Below are positions 1 to 11,600 of a stretch of DNA of 64,000 nt, piece after piece. Location of the stretch: assembly GCA_028274465.1 (NCBI GenBank), contig CM051455.1, positions 124,655,462 through 124,719,461 on the forward strand, given 5' to 3'. Made by a program: the position numbers and the translations under genes. The notes under the pieces are model-generated. The model was not told the origin of the DNA and ran no database searches. It was given only the letters and a program-made list of their open reading frames with translations. The stretch is from Plantago ovata. Its lineage: Eukaryota > Streptophyta > Magnoliopsida > Lamiales > Plantaginaceae. Position 1 is the stretch's first letter. The number at the start of each line of letters is the position of its first letter.

Positions 1-540
1 TCCATGTGTCTATAAATGCCATGTTTTTAAATATATTGCCCATGTTTCTAAATATATATTCCATGTTTTTGAAAATATGTCTCATGCACTCGTAAATGTT
101 GTCCATGTGTATGAATATATAAATGCCATGTTTTTAAATATACTGTCCATGTTTCTTAATAGATATCTCATGTTTCTGAAAATATGTCTCATGCACTCAT
201 AAATGTTGTCCATGTGTCTGAATATATCCCATGTTTATTATGTTCAAGTTCTTGAATATATATCCCTATACTTCCCATGAAACATGCAATATTGTCCATG
301 TTTCTGAAAATATATCCCATGTTCTTTACAGGTTCTATTTGTTTGTTGCAACTGTATTTGTTTCAAAATATCTCCGGCGTACTAAAATAAGAAAATAAAA
401 AGGAACTAGTATACTGATAATGTACTAATAACATCTATGAGAATATATCATGCTCAAATAGTACCCATGTTCATGAGAATATATCTATGTTCCTTCAAAT
501 AATATCCATGTTCATGAGAATATATCTCATGTACTCAAAC
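1..540. repeat. CATGTTT-rich degenerate tandem repeat in left MULE
   Basis: Units of roughly 105-110 bp begin with TCCATGTGT near 1, 101 and 211, and each contains several copies of CATGTTT(C/T) followed by AAATAT. Beyond about 250 the spacing becomes irregular, with CATGTTCATGAGAATATAT words up to 540. The words read on the plus strand here but on the minus strand at 770-1170, so orientation flips inside the element. Confidence 0.6.
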
Positions 541-647
541 TTTAACATAGATAGATCGTAAAACACTTATTAAAATGTCATACATAATATTACAGTGAAC
601 TTAAAGTCTAAAATTACTTATAAAATAACAATTTTACATAACAATTA

Positions 648-731
648 TTTTTCCGAATGTGCCACGAACTCGGTTGGTTTCTTATTTTTCCTCCTAAATT
701 TTGTCAAAATCTCCGCCAACATTACTAATAC
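648..731 (-). pseudogene. Possible last exon of the left MULE transposase
   Basis: After a minus-strand acceptor (ATATGCAG, ending about 732) a frame runs to a TAA at 647-645 and encodes VLVMLAEILTKFRRKNKKP followed by a short tail ending HSEK. A basic C-terminal tail would fit a FAR1/MULE transposase, but I recognise no domain in it. No catalytic exons lie between this and the leader exon, so the copy would be an internal-deletion derivative. Weak evidence: one short exon. Confidence 0.3.
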
Positions 732-1869
732 CTGCATATGAAATCATGAAGCATATTGGTGAGTTCATAGGACATATTTCTTAGAACATGGGCAATATTG
801 TTAGGAACATATTTAGTACTGCATGGTCCAACATTTACGTGCATGTTATTCATAAACACATCATACAGTTGAGTTCATGGAACATATTGCTTAGAACATG
901 GGCAATATTATTGAGAACATAGAGTCTACTGCATAGGTGGATATTTCATACTTTCAATGTATAAAACATAGCATACTAGTGAGAACATGGTCAATATTGT
1001 TTAGAACATGGATTATATTGCTGAGAACATAGTGTTTATCGCATAGGTCAATTTTTTCATTAAAAAAAAAAACAGAGCATTAGACAACCGTGAACATATT
1101 GTTGAGAACATGGACAATATTGGTGAAAACATGGGTAATATTGTTGAGAACATAGCAAATATCGCAGAACGTAAATTTTTATGAGATTTACATAAATCTA
1201 CATCTAGATGTTAAATCTAACATCTATCATCAACAAACTTCGATTCAAACACTTATCTACATAAATATAGATGCAAACACCTACAAAAACGTCTATTCAA
1301 ACACAAATCTACATAGATCTAGATGTAAACAATTACAAAAAGTCGATCTAGCATATTCTCTACCAAATCATTCGATCTAACACAAATCTATATAAGTTTA
1401 AATGCAAACAACTACATAAACTTCAATCTAGCATATTTTCTATCAAATCGTTCAATCTAGAAGCTCATAGAGGTAGAAAACATGAAATTTCATGAACGTA
1501 GAACATTACCTTTTGTTTCTAGACGATGATGGTGACCTAGAGATGTTGATGGAGCAGTAGAGAACGACGACGACAGTGGAACGGCGGCGATGGGTGGTGG
1601 AACGACGGCGATCGGTGGTGGAAAGAGAGTTTCTCTCTCTAGAATGTGTATATGAATGAAATTTAGGGTTTTTGGTGTATTAAATATCCTATATATACTA
1701 GATCCATATTATAGGATCCGGTTAGACCTGGTTTTTTTACCTAGTTGCTAGCTTTTAGCTGATTTGGGGTGTTTTAGAAGCTAGCTTTTGGTTTGGGGTT
1801 GTTTTGTAACTAATATAAATTGGTCTCTATGGTCTCTATCTAGGGGTGGTCTCTTAGGAGACTCACTCT

Positions 1870-2623
1870 ATATATGGGATAAAAAAGTTGTATATAGTAC
1901 ATCTAAAGTGTAATAAAAGGGTCAACAAAGGTATCAACTAAATTCACTGTATAGTACGTGCTCTTATTTAATTATTGTGGGTATGTTTGAACCTACTTCT
2001 TACAATTTTATTTAATGATTTTCACAATTTAATAATACGTGAATAATTTATTGTCAAAGGCTAGATGACACATTATTATATAATGCCATTGGATCCACTA
2101 GAGTATAACAATTCGACACGGTACTCTTAATTATATTGATTGGAAGTATGATTGGCAAATATAAATAACTATTTGTATGTGTTTTAGTCTAACAAGCACT
2201 AATACGAATACGAATATGAATACAAATATAATATGAATATAAAAAATTATAAAACTCAAAATATTAAAATACAAATACGTTAAAAATACATTTGAATTAT
2301 ATATATATTTACACATTCATTACTAAAAGTAATTAAATACAAAATATATTTATACATTTATTGTCCAATTAAATAAGTTAATACTAACCCATTATAAATT
2401 TAATGACCCAACATAAGCAATTGATGTTGTTTTTGTCCCTTTTGATTTTTTTTATCTAAACCTTCGTCAGTGACTTAGAAGTTAGAAAAATAATAATAAA
2501 GAAAGAAGAAAAGGTTAGACATACGTTTGTTGGCCGTATGCGGTCGTATTTGTGCGGCAATCGTCCGCGCTCGAAATACTCTCGATATAAATCGAGCGGG
2601 TGCTTCCTAGGTTTTAGTTGACA
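1870..2623. other. AT-rich intergenic stretch, no gene seen
   Basis: No supported reading frame. Holds an AT-rich tract of AATACGAATATGAAT-like words (2205-2290) and a short GC-richer patch at 2530-2600 with a 6-bp-stem hairpin (CTCGAT/ATCGAG, 2581-2596). Confidence 0.6.
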
Positions 2624-3140
2624 TCTATTCTATAAAATAAGGAGAGTCCTCCATGTCTACCATACATTCAATGACCAATCAAAACTATTTATTATATCCA
2701 AGCCTAATCCAATCCTATGTGTCAATTTAATATAATTTTGACTTTCTTTAATTGTTCCCAAACCTCATTAATTTAATAACTTCATCTCCCGTTCAAAAGA
2801 GACCTGTAATAATTTAATTTAGGCATGCAAATGTAATTCAAAAACTAATCCTAAATCTATGCCTCTTAGCCTATGAAGGTGTTTCCAACGTCATTGGACC
2901 ATGGTTCTTTGTGTTATTCTCTTATAGGATTAATTTACTTTATTCAAATTTAATTCCAAAATTCTATAAACCTATGTCATTTTCTCATTTTTTTCAAAAT
3001 TATTAAGCATATTTAATTAATGAATCAGTATGAGTTTGTGAAAACATTTTGAACATTGCTATTATGGTTATTCATAAAAGGAGAGTGCCTCCATAATTCA
3101 TCCCTACATGAAATTAGTTATCTCATCCAAATCTATTCCA

Positions 3141-3332
3141 TTACTATGTGTTTTGTCCTGATTTTTGGTGGTGTGACCAGGTTGAGGGGGTTTGATTAGT
3201 ACTACGTACATGTTATAATTTGCATGTTTGTTCTCTGTATTTCAGTTGTAAGTTGTTTCTAGAGGATTACTTATACTCTTTTTAATTAATAAAAACATTT
3301 TTGCCTTCTTTTTTTTTTTTTTTACTATGTGT
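3141..3332 (+). mobile_element. Small retroposon (LINE 3' tail or SINE) with 11-bp target duplication
   Basis: The sequence TTACTATGTGT occurs at 3141-3151 and again at 3322-3332, bracketing 170 bp that ends in TTAATTAATAAAAACATT, TTTGCC and a long T tract. Direct repeats of this length plus a simple-sequence 3' tail are the signature of target-primed reverse transcription. The body has no tRNA A/B boxes that I can see, so a 5'-truncated LINE 3' UTR is the likelier source. It sits in the second copy of the Helitron 5' region. Confidence 0.55.
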
Positions 3333-4279
3333 CATTATAATAGTCTTTTTTTTTATTTTTTAAGATCATCCCAAACCTATTATTATGTGATACGCGTATA
3401 TTTACTCACACAGCTTGAAATATAAAATATACAAGATTACAAGTATGCGGCTTTAAACATTGCATTATCATATATTTTATTAAACATACAACACATAGTA
3501 TTTACTACTCCACGAACATTGCATTATCATATATTTTTATTAAATCAAATTTGAAATAGCTCCTATTAGCATTATATATTTACAATACAAGAGGCCTTAT
3601 GTATAATAAAGAATTAACCACAAGGGTGGAAGAGATGTAACATACTCTCTTGGGACCCCTATTCTCTTTCACACGTACGTTCAAACTTTATGGGGAGCGA
3701 ATTTGTAAATTATGAGTTTGATCAATTGCACTAAGTGCCTGCCTCTATGGAGAGTAAATTTGTGATCAATTGCTTTTAACTAATTTTGAGACATAGCAGA
3801 TCGAATGTGTAATCTATTAATTTTGAATCATCCTTTTAAAATTTTGAAAATTGCCCACAATTGCCATGCCATAATTAAGGAGCTTGCAACTTTAATTAGT
3901 GAAAATGTAGACACGAGAGACAACAATTAAGCAGTGAATGTCTCGCCCCTCCTATCCACTAATTAAGTACTACTATACTAAGAGCATTCCTTATGACTTT
4001 GGGCTTTAAACATATAAGCTCACAGAAAAGTCCCTCCTAAATTGAAGGCTCCAATGGTTTTGGGGCTCAATTAGGGCTTCTAAGTGGGGTCCATGTGACA
4101 CATACTACTTCATTATTTCATTATGCCTAAAAAGGTTATTAGTCCTTCTCCCAAATATATTTATTTCAAATAAGACAGTTTACTATATATAGAACAAAAT
4201 GTTTATTGAATCCTTTAAACTTTTAAGGAAACATTTTTTATAAGTACTGTACCCCTAAAAGGGGAATACTAAATCACCA

Positions 4280-4760
4280 CACGAAATTGATTCAAATTAA
4301 CTTAATCCGAATAGACCCGATCTAAGATGATCCAAAATTTATAATTCGAACAACATCCAAATCCAATCCGATTTGAGTTGATCCGAGGCGTCGATCCAAA
4401 ATAAATCATCGATCAAACTTTCTCTATTTAAATCTGATCCGAGCAAACGTTTTCCCATGTCTACTCATAAGCAGCAAGAATTGATCTGAATGTGAAATTC
4501 GACCCAAATTCGAATTCTAACCTGAAATATTATGATCAACTATTCAAACTTTGACCAGATACTCGATCCATAATCACCTAATCCAAGATCAACCAAATAA
4601 ATTAATTCAAACCATTCCATCCAAAATCACCCTAATTAAATTTGATCGAAGGTAATTAGATACGAATTAAACTTAATCCCAATTCATCAAATCAGACCAA
4701 CCAAAATTTATACTGATGAAATTTGTAAGGAATATATAACTAATTTCATTTATATATCAC
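4280..4760. repeat. Unclassified dispersed repeat, copy A
   Basis: A run of short related words (GATCCGA, CCAATCCGA, AATTCGAA, GATCCAAAAT) ends in AAGGAATATATAACTAAT. The same vocabulary and ending occur at 26700-27070 (copy B). No reading frame, terminal repeat or structure allows a class to be given. Confidence 0.45.
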
Positions 4761-4810
4761 GAATATATATAGGGAGTGATTTTGTAAATATTTTTACTAT
4801 TTTAATATAT

Positions 4811-5562
4811 ATGGTCACATACTAAATGATGATGTCCATACTCTATACGAGATTCCCACGATAATCAATGAGCCTATCACTATGTCATATTTCATGGGGA
4901 GCATTTTGGTAAGATATGACGCGTGCTTTTAGAGTTTGAGAGGATTTTTTTATATATGTTATGAACTTACGCCATAATAGATTCAAAAGATAATCATTAA
5001 ACACATCACCTATGTGGTCATAAATGTAAATTCCGCGGCGAGCATTACTGTAAGTTACGATGCATGCCTTCATAATTTTGACCCTCTTTAAAAAATAAAA
5101 ATATTAACGATCACATCTGATCAAGCGATGATGCTTAATGACCAATACACCATATGAGATTTTAATCAAGGAACTTATCACAGAATTCACAAATTCAAAT
5201 TCCACGGGAAGCTTTTTGCAAGCAAAGATATGTGCCTTTAGAGTTTGAGCCAATTTTTGAAATATCATCACATATAAGACAATTACCCTACACCATATGA
5301 GATTCTAATGGTAACCATGATACATATTTAGATCACAAATTCATATAGCAAAGACAAGGTCTTTTTAATATGTGACACGTGCCTATATAGTTTGAGTCAA
5401 TTTTGATAAATGATTACATATTAAAAGATGATGGTTATACACAATATGAGATAAACATGAAACCTATCACCTAGGTCACGAACTCACCCACGGGGAGCTT
5501 TTCAGTAATCTATGATGTGTGTCTTTACATTTGGACAAATTTTGATAATATAAACTACTTAT
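4811..5562. repeat. Degenerate tandem array, about five units of ~150 bp
   Basis: Units begin near 4811, 4955, 5110, 5268 and 5423. Each carries a similar series: GATGATG(T/C), ATACGAGATT or ATATGAGATT, CCTATCAC, TTC(A/C)A(T/C)GGGGAGC and a closing TTTAGAGTTTGAG. Units differ strongly from one another, so the array is old. It lies inside the probable Helitron. Confidence 0.6.
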
Positions 5563-5777
5563 AACTTAACACCTATGACTTTGTGTATCAACTAGATCGC
5601 TATTTTAATAAAAGCACAAAATTAATATACCTATCGATTTCCGAAGGGTTATGAACTAGATCGGTATTTTAAATATTACAAGTATTTAACTATAATTAAA
5701 AGCAAAAATTAATATACGCAATGTATTTGTGTATCAACTAGATCTTTATTTAAATATTAAAAGCATAAAATTAATGT

Positions 5778-5808
5778 ACCCGTCGATTTTCGACGGGTTG
5801 TGAACTAG
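5778..5808 (+). other. Helitron 3' terminus: hairpin plus CTAG
   Basis: Stem ACCCGTCG, loop ATTTT, stem CGACGGGT, seven bases, then CTAG followed by T. This is the diagnostic termination signal of Helitrons. Confidence 0.7.
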
Positions 5809-5809
5809 T

Positions 5810-6355
5810 TTAATTTCAACGACACTTGTTTAGTGAAGTACCGGACAGACACACTGATCCATACCTTGTCTAAAATGATAATTTCATGGGCTCAAATCAC
5901 GTTCGAGGAAGAATCCAAATTGGGTTCTAACAGGTCATAGGTGGGTTCGGATTAATTTGGACCAACTCAGTATGGACCAATTCAGTACCCCGGTGACTAT
6001 ATTCTACAGTAATTTAGAATACTAACAATGTTCAACACGTTTATTTTGTAATAATTTATAATAACAATCACATTCAATGGGACTAAATGGTGGAGTCGTT
6101 TTACTAAACATTGGATAGTTATTTAAAAAACAAAAGGTATTGGCATGTGTAAATATCATTATGATGAGATCTCTCCCAAAATTTGAGACCGGCCGTTCTT
6201 CAATAATTCACCATAACGTAAATAATGGACTATGCCCTACCGTGCGTATATACTAATGAACTAGATAGATTCAAGAGGCATTAGAATTTTAAGTAGAATA
6301 CAAATTTATATACAAATTCTAATCGACTCTGTAGATAAGGTTTCTTATTCTAATA
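5810..6355. other. Intergenic, no gene seen
   Basis: AT-rich sequence without supported coding frames, terminal repeats or RNA genes. Confidence 0.5.
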
Positions 6356-6561
6356 TTCCATCTGTTCCATTTTAAACTTTGATGTAACGTTGACTTTTTT
6401 TTATATTTGACTATAAATTACTCCTAAATTACACGATAAACATTTGATATACCTTTATTATATATAGTATATACTAAACATTTGTAATTCATACTCATAT
6501 AATTTGTGGTCAAAATATGAAAAAGAAAATGCTTAGAAAACTTGAACTGGAACCATGAGAG
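6356..6561. mobile_element. Stowaway-like MITE
   Basis: Flanked by TA dinucleotides (6354-6355, 6562-6563). The left end TTCCATCTGTTCCATTTTAA and the right end (reverse complement CTCTCATGGTTCCAGTTCAA) are diverged forms of the CTCCCTCCGTTCC terminus typical of Stowaway/Tc1-mariner MITEs. About 206 bp, non-coding. Confidence 0.6.
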
Positions 6562-6802
6562 TATATATCTGCGGCTAAGTTTAAACAATTTGTCTATGCA
6601 CAAATCTTGACAAACTTACATAAACAGTATATGTAGACTATTCCAAATAATCTCCGCTATTGGATCCGGTCCACAAACTATACTGAGATCAATTTTTAAG
6701 AATAGTGTAATTAAAAAAAAAAAAAAAGAGAGAGAAGTGTTATGGATAAATATAGGAATGTAACAAGAGTCTACTGATCTCTCTAGTTTGTTAGTTTGTT
6801 AC

Positions 6803-7062
6803 CTTTAAGGGAAAGATGGCTCAATTCTAATATGGTATCAGAGCAGGCCCAAGTCGATTATGGTTGTTACCCATATTGGGTTTGTGCCGATGTGTATTCC
6901 GGCATTTATTGTCCACGTTGTAGACCCGATGTTCATACCGGGCTACACGTGAGGGGGCGTGTTAAACCCCATCCCACATCGCTTGAGAGTAGGACCTCAA
7001 TTCAACATATAAGATTGGATAACCTTCTCCCCTTACAAGGTCTTTAAGGGGAAGATGGCCTC
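6803..7062 (+). mobile_element. TRIM remnant (terminal-repeat retrotransposon in miniature)
   Basis: The order of parts is: 30 bp of LTR end (6803-6832, ends TCAATTCTAATA), a tRNA-Met-type primer site TGGTATCAGAGC (6833-6844), about 105 bp of non-coding interior, a purine tract GTGAGGGGG (6949-6957), then a second LTR starting TGTTAAACCCCATCCCACAT at 6960. The phrase CTTTAAGGG-AAGATGGC occurs in both LTR parts (6803 and 7042), which proves the repeat relation. Both LTRs are incomplete. TRIMs encode nothing and rely on other elements' enzymes. Confidence 0.6.
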
Positions 7063-8560
7063 TATATGAGGCCACCTCCTGGCTATTGTGCTGATGATGA
7101 TAAAAGAGTCTGTAAACTTGTTAAAAGCATGTATGGTCTAAAGCAAGCATCTAGGCAATGGTTTAACAAGCTTACTGATTCTCTTATACAGTTTGGTTAT
7201 GTCCAGTCTAAGGCTGATATTTCACTATTTACCAAAGTTGATTCTAACAAGATCACAATTATGTGGATGACATCATTCTTGCAGGAAACTCAATGGAAGA
7301 GATAACTGCAGTAAAACAACATTTACATGCAGAGTTCACAATTAAAGACCTAGGAGATTTGAAATACATTCTTGGTCTGGAGGTTGCTAGATCAGCTGCA
7401 GGTATTGTGTTATCCCAAAGAAAGTATACTTTGGACTTGTTAACTGATACATGTTTTCTAGACTGTAAACCAGTTACTACTCCAATGGATTCCAAGCAAA
7501 AACTTGGAGAAAATGATGGTGTACATTGCAAAATGTTCAGAAATACAGGAGCTTAGTTGGTAAACTTCTCTACCTAACTATTACTAGGCCTGATATTAGT
7601 TTTGCTGTACAATTATTAAGTCAGTTTAGTCTAAACCTAGCACAGCTCATTATGAATTGGCTCATAGAGTACTAAGGTATATTAAGAATGAACCTGGTCT
7701 TGGCATATTCTTTAATTCCAGTTCAATGTTACACTTGAAAGCTTTCTCTGACAGTGACTGGGTTGGTTGTAAAGATACAAGGCGCAGTATAACAGGTTTT
7801 GATGTATTTCTTGGTGATTCTTTAGTCTCTTGGAAATCTAAAAAGAAGCAAGTGGTAAGTAAGAGTAGTGCAGAAGCTGAATATAGATCAGCTGCAACTA
7901 CTGCTTGTGAGATTCAATGGTTGCTTTATTTACTTGCTGACTTTCAGATACCTCATCCTCAACCTGCTCTTTTGTTCACTGATAACATGTCTGCTTATTA
8001 CCTTTCACATAATCTTGTACAACATCAGAGAACAAAGCATATAGAGCTAGATTGTCACCTTATCAGGGACAAGATTAAGGCCAATGTCATCAAACTTTTT
8101 CATATTAAAAATGATTATCAAGTTGCTGACATTCTTACTAAGCCTCTTGCAGGAGTATTGTTCCAACGGTTCAAGGGCAATCTCAATATGAAAAACATCC
8201 ATGTTTCAATTGAGGGGGGGTGTAAAGATCAACATGAAAAACTCCATGTTGAAGATAAAGAGAAGAAGGCATAGTAACAGGGTTGAGAAATATATAAAGA
8301 AAAGGGCACAAGGACCATTCTGCAGTTGACCGAAGAGTTGTCAAACCACTTGCTAAACTTTGTACTTAGCTTGTAAATTGTCTATTTTACCCCTCATGTT
8401 GTTTTGTTTAAATAGGCAGATTTCCCTGTAATTAATTTCTAATTTTTTCCTTCTGTTCTTTCTTTCATTCCTCCGTAAATTTTCCTCTACACTCTTCTGT
8501 AAACCTGTCCAATGTATGTTGGATTTCTCTTTGTTGAAGTTGAATAAAATTCTTTGAAGT
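7063..8560 (+). mobile_element. Truncated copia fragment (reverse transcriptase, RNase H, part of 3' LTR)
   Basis: The frames read as copia pol from the PPGY region of reverse transcriptase (MYGLKQASRQW) through RNase H (SDSDWVGC, KSSAEAEYRSA, TDNMSAYYL, HIELDCHLIRD, ADILTKPL), ending near 8150. A purine tract at 8212-8220 is followed by an LTR start TGTAAAGATC (8221). gag, protease, integrase and the 5' LTR are absent. A fossil with a few breaks in the part that remains. Confidence 0.75.
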
Positions 8561-8681
8561 TCTGGTTTGTTAATCTCCAGATAGACTTTAGAGATACTTT
8601 CCTAGTTCTATATATACACTCTCATGTACTCCCATATTGATCAACGAGAATAATATTTTCTCTACCATTTATCATTCAACA

Positions 8682-11600
8682 CGTTATCAGCACGACTCTA
8701 CCAAGTTAAATACTTAAATCTATACACCGCCATAACCAATCAATATTGTTCCGATCACATCCACGTCCGTCACTAATTTTTCAATTACTATCTACATCAT
8801 CTTTGCGTACTACTACTGAGTAGTACTACTATTACTACTATTACATACTCCATTAGCATATAGAAATAGAACACGACAGGGTGATAATGACGAATTGATA
8901 TTGGCTCAATTTTAAAGCCCACCGAGAGGCTGCTTCCAAAGATTGGTCCGACCTACCGGATCGGCAACGATCTAGATGATAATTTATCTTTATTACGTAT
9001 ACAGGTCAAGTTCCTTTTACTCTATCATCTAACTCTCAATTAATTTATTTGTCTAATATACTTTAATTCATCAATTCAATTTTATGTATATCATGTACTC
9101 ATATTTGACTTTGAATTTTTCTACATGTATGCCCAAGTTTCTACCGATCGAGCCATATATCATTGGATGTACGACTTACGAGACCATTATTCATCAACAA
9201 TAAAAGGATCTGAATAGGTTGAGGTCTCAATGACTCCAGGTCGTCGGACCAATATGTTCATGGTTTAATTAATTTAATTATAGTTAAGGTGCGTCTTTTC
9301 TTCCTCTAATATTGTAGTACCATACAATGTTACACATATTAATAGTCTAATAAAATTGGGTTTAATTCTTTACGTGTATGTTTAGGAAAAAGTTCATTCC
9401 TATCTAATGACTTTCTCTTTAATTAAAAGAATACAAATAAATCATTGAAAAGAAGATCCACTGAATTAATTAAGTATTGTACTTGTTCGTATATTTCTTT
9501 TGGGATGGATTAAGGTGCCAACAAAGTTTCCGACCAATCTTAATTACTCTAATGATCATAGGATCGTATCATTTCAGCTGTTACTCACTAATCTTTGATG
9601 ATAACCAATGGTTTATGGTTAAGTTTATTGTATGATTATGTGTAATCATTTTCATGTGTCCATGTTATCATGTTAAAGGATACATCGATCTTCCATACAT
9701 GTTAACGCTTGTTGTTTAGAGGTTCATGTTCATCACCTTGCCAGCTCCTAGTTGTTGCTATGTGTTAGTAGGAAGTCTTCCATTTTAAGAAATTAGTATT
9801 ATATGAAGCCAAAGTTTATATTATATGTTATTAACCCAATGCAGTCCCGTCCACCACAATTTCATATGCTTATCAGTTTCATCAACTTGAGCTGCCAGTT
9901 TTCTGTTTATAGAGGAGTTTTAAGTTTAATGCAACATTCATCCACGGATTGTATCCCTGCTAGCTACTGCATCACCATGATAATAAATATAACTATAGAT
10001 GGATAATTAGATGTTGATTATCTGGATCTTATGGACTGGTTATTGCATCTTTGCTTGGGTTTATTAATTTTATGCAACTGAGCGTGATGAGTCTGATATT
10101 TATATACTGTTAATGCTGAATTATTTTTACCACTAGTGAGTTTCTTCTCTGTTTTATTTGAGACCTTGAATCTGCTGTATGAGATGATCATATTGCGTAT
10201 TATTAATGTGACACGTTGATTAGATTAGAAGATTAATTAGACCATTAATAATTATGGGGATGATTGATTAATTACGTGTACATTATGTTATGCTATTTTG
10301 TTATACTAGCTGCATTGTTTGGCAGATCTAGTTTCATGGGTTGCTTTTACTCACATGTGGTCTAGTGTTTGATTCCTAATTCCAATAACTTGTTATAAGT
10401 TTATGAGATGAAAATGTAAACAAATCATGAAAATGTAAACATCTTTGCATTGTAGATTTTAGCTAATATCATTTACTAATTCACTCTTTTATTTGGTGTT
10501 GATGGCATGTGCATGAGTTTTTCCGAGCATATGAGATGCCAAGGTGTATGATGATTTTCTAACCATGCCATGGAAGATTAGTGATCCAATTCTTATGGAA
10601 GAGCAAGATTCATGGTTAAATTATATCAAACATAAGTTGTTGTTTATTTATTTTTTTGGCTATGAGTTTGAATATTTGATATTTAATCTGTTTGGATTCA
10701 CTTTTAAAGTGATTGGAGATATTGATGAGGGATTGTATGATACACTTTGTCCATTTCTTAAAATGAGACATCAAATAAAGATAGCACCTGAAGTTGCAAT
10801 GCATATGTATGTCACAAAGATGTGTATCTCTGGAGCTAATAGCCGAGCTCATGTCAAGTTGATTTGACAAATTATATCCTTGAAGTGATTGGAAATGCAT
10901 TACGAATGCTTGTGACATGAAAAAGATTTGAACACCAACCATCTTTGATCATTTGGCTGATATGTATTTCATGTACATCAACGATTTTTTTCAAATTGAG
11001 GCATCTGAATTGCTATTAGAGTTTATGCCAATAGCCATGATCACTATATTATATCTCGAAAGAAAATGATTGCTACATACTATGGACATTCCATGTACCA
11101 TAAGTGATTTGAAAATATCATAGTATTAATATGCACTTCATGTGATGAAGAAAATATTTGTGATTAGCCCCTGGATTGCATCACTATGCGTAAACAATAT
11201 TGCGAAGGCATGAAATGTGATGCCATGATGTGTGCACATCATAAACAATCTCGCCAACTTGAAGTTGGGAGAAAGTATTATTTTGGTGATACAAGAAATC
11301 AATTGATGAGGCTATTGAATATTGAGCATCTCTTATGAATGAAAATCTTTGAGTATCATATTCTCAAAATGAAAGAATGATGACACACATATGCTCTCGA
11401 TATTGAGAAAAGAATTCACATAGTTATCATATTGGTCGATATCAAATTTATCCAATCTCCATTCCCTGAAGTGAATGTGAGTTTTTAGATTTTATACATG
11501 GTGCAACAAGTAATTCACCAGTGTGATTGATGCTATTTTCACCTCAAGTGAAAGAGAAATCCATGAGTATACTGATTTCAATATTCCTAAAGTTTGAAGG

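Larger units (their letters stand above)
1..1869 (-). mobile_element. Mutator-like element (MULE), promoter-side end; other end outside window
   Basis: The outer edge lies at about 1868-1869. Read on the minus strand it begins GAGTGAGTCTC and continues with the same order of short blocks (GAGACC, TAGAGACCAATTTAT, ACAAAACAACCCC, AAAAGCTAG) as the MULE edge at 60780. A leader exon rich in CCACC/GCCGCC follows at about 1640-1510, then an intron-like stretch full of CATGTTCT words (minus sense). The element therefore reads leftward out of the window. Target duplication cannot be tested because only one end is visible. Family assignment rests on similarity to the better-preserved copy on the right. 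Confidence 0.7.
2624..5808 (+). mobile_element. Probable non-autonomous Helitron
   Basis: The 5' end reads TCTATTCTATAAAATAAGG, a typical plant Helitron start, preceded by A (2623). The 3' end is a perfect 8-bp-stem hairpin (5778-5798) followed after seven bases by CTAG (5805-5808) and then T (5809), matching the hairpin-CTRR|T rule and A^T insertion. No Rep/helicase frame is present, so it would depend on an autonomous relative. A diverged second copy of the 5' region (AAAAGGAGAGTGCCTCC onward) begins near 3064. Pieces resembling the 3' end recur at about 5590-5660 and 5725-5760. Which 5' end pairs with the 3' end is therefore uncertain. Confidence 0.5.
6738..8681 (+). repeat. 5' LTR of the copia element, interrupted
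   Basis: LTR sequence occupies 6738-6802 and 8561-8681. The intervening 1.76 kb is a composite nested insertion. Read around the insertion, the two parts match the 3' LTR at 14419-14613. Confidence 0.85.

Noticed and set aside
1-1200. CRISPR-like spaced repeats (CATGTT words)
   Set aside because: Words are short, irregularly spaced and diverged, in a plant MULE; no CRISPR repeat-spacer regularity or cas genes.
2581-2610. Hairpin CTCGAT/ATCGAG followed after ten bases by CTAG, like another Helitron end
   Set aside because: The base after CTAG is G, not T, and the stem is only 6 bp of AT-rich sequence; probably chance next to the real 5' end at 2624.
9803-10942. Frames of 60-110 codons inside the copia interior
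   Set aside because: No domain similarity and overlapping frames on both strands; noise in decayed sequence.
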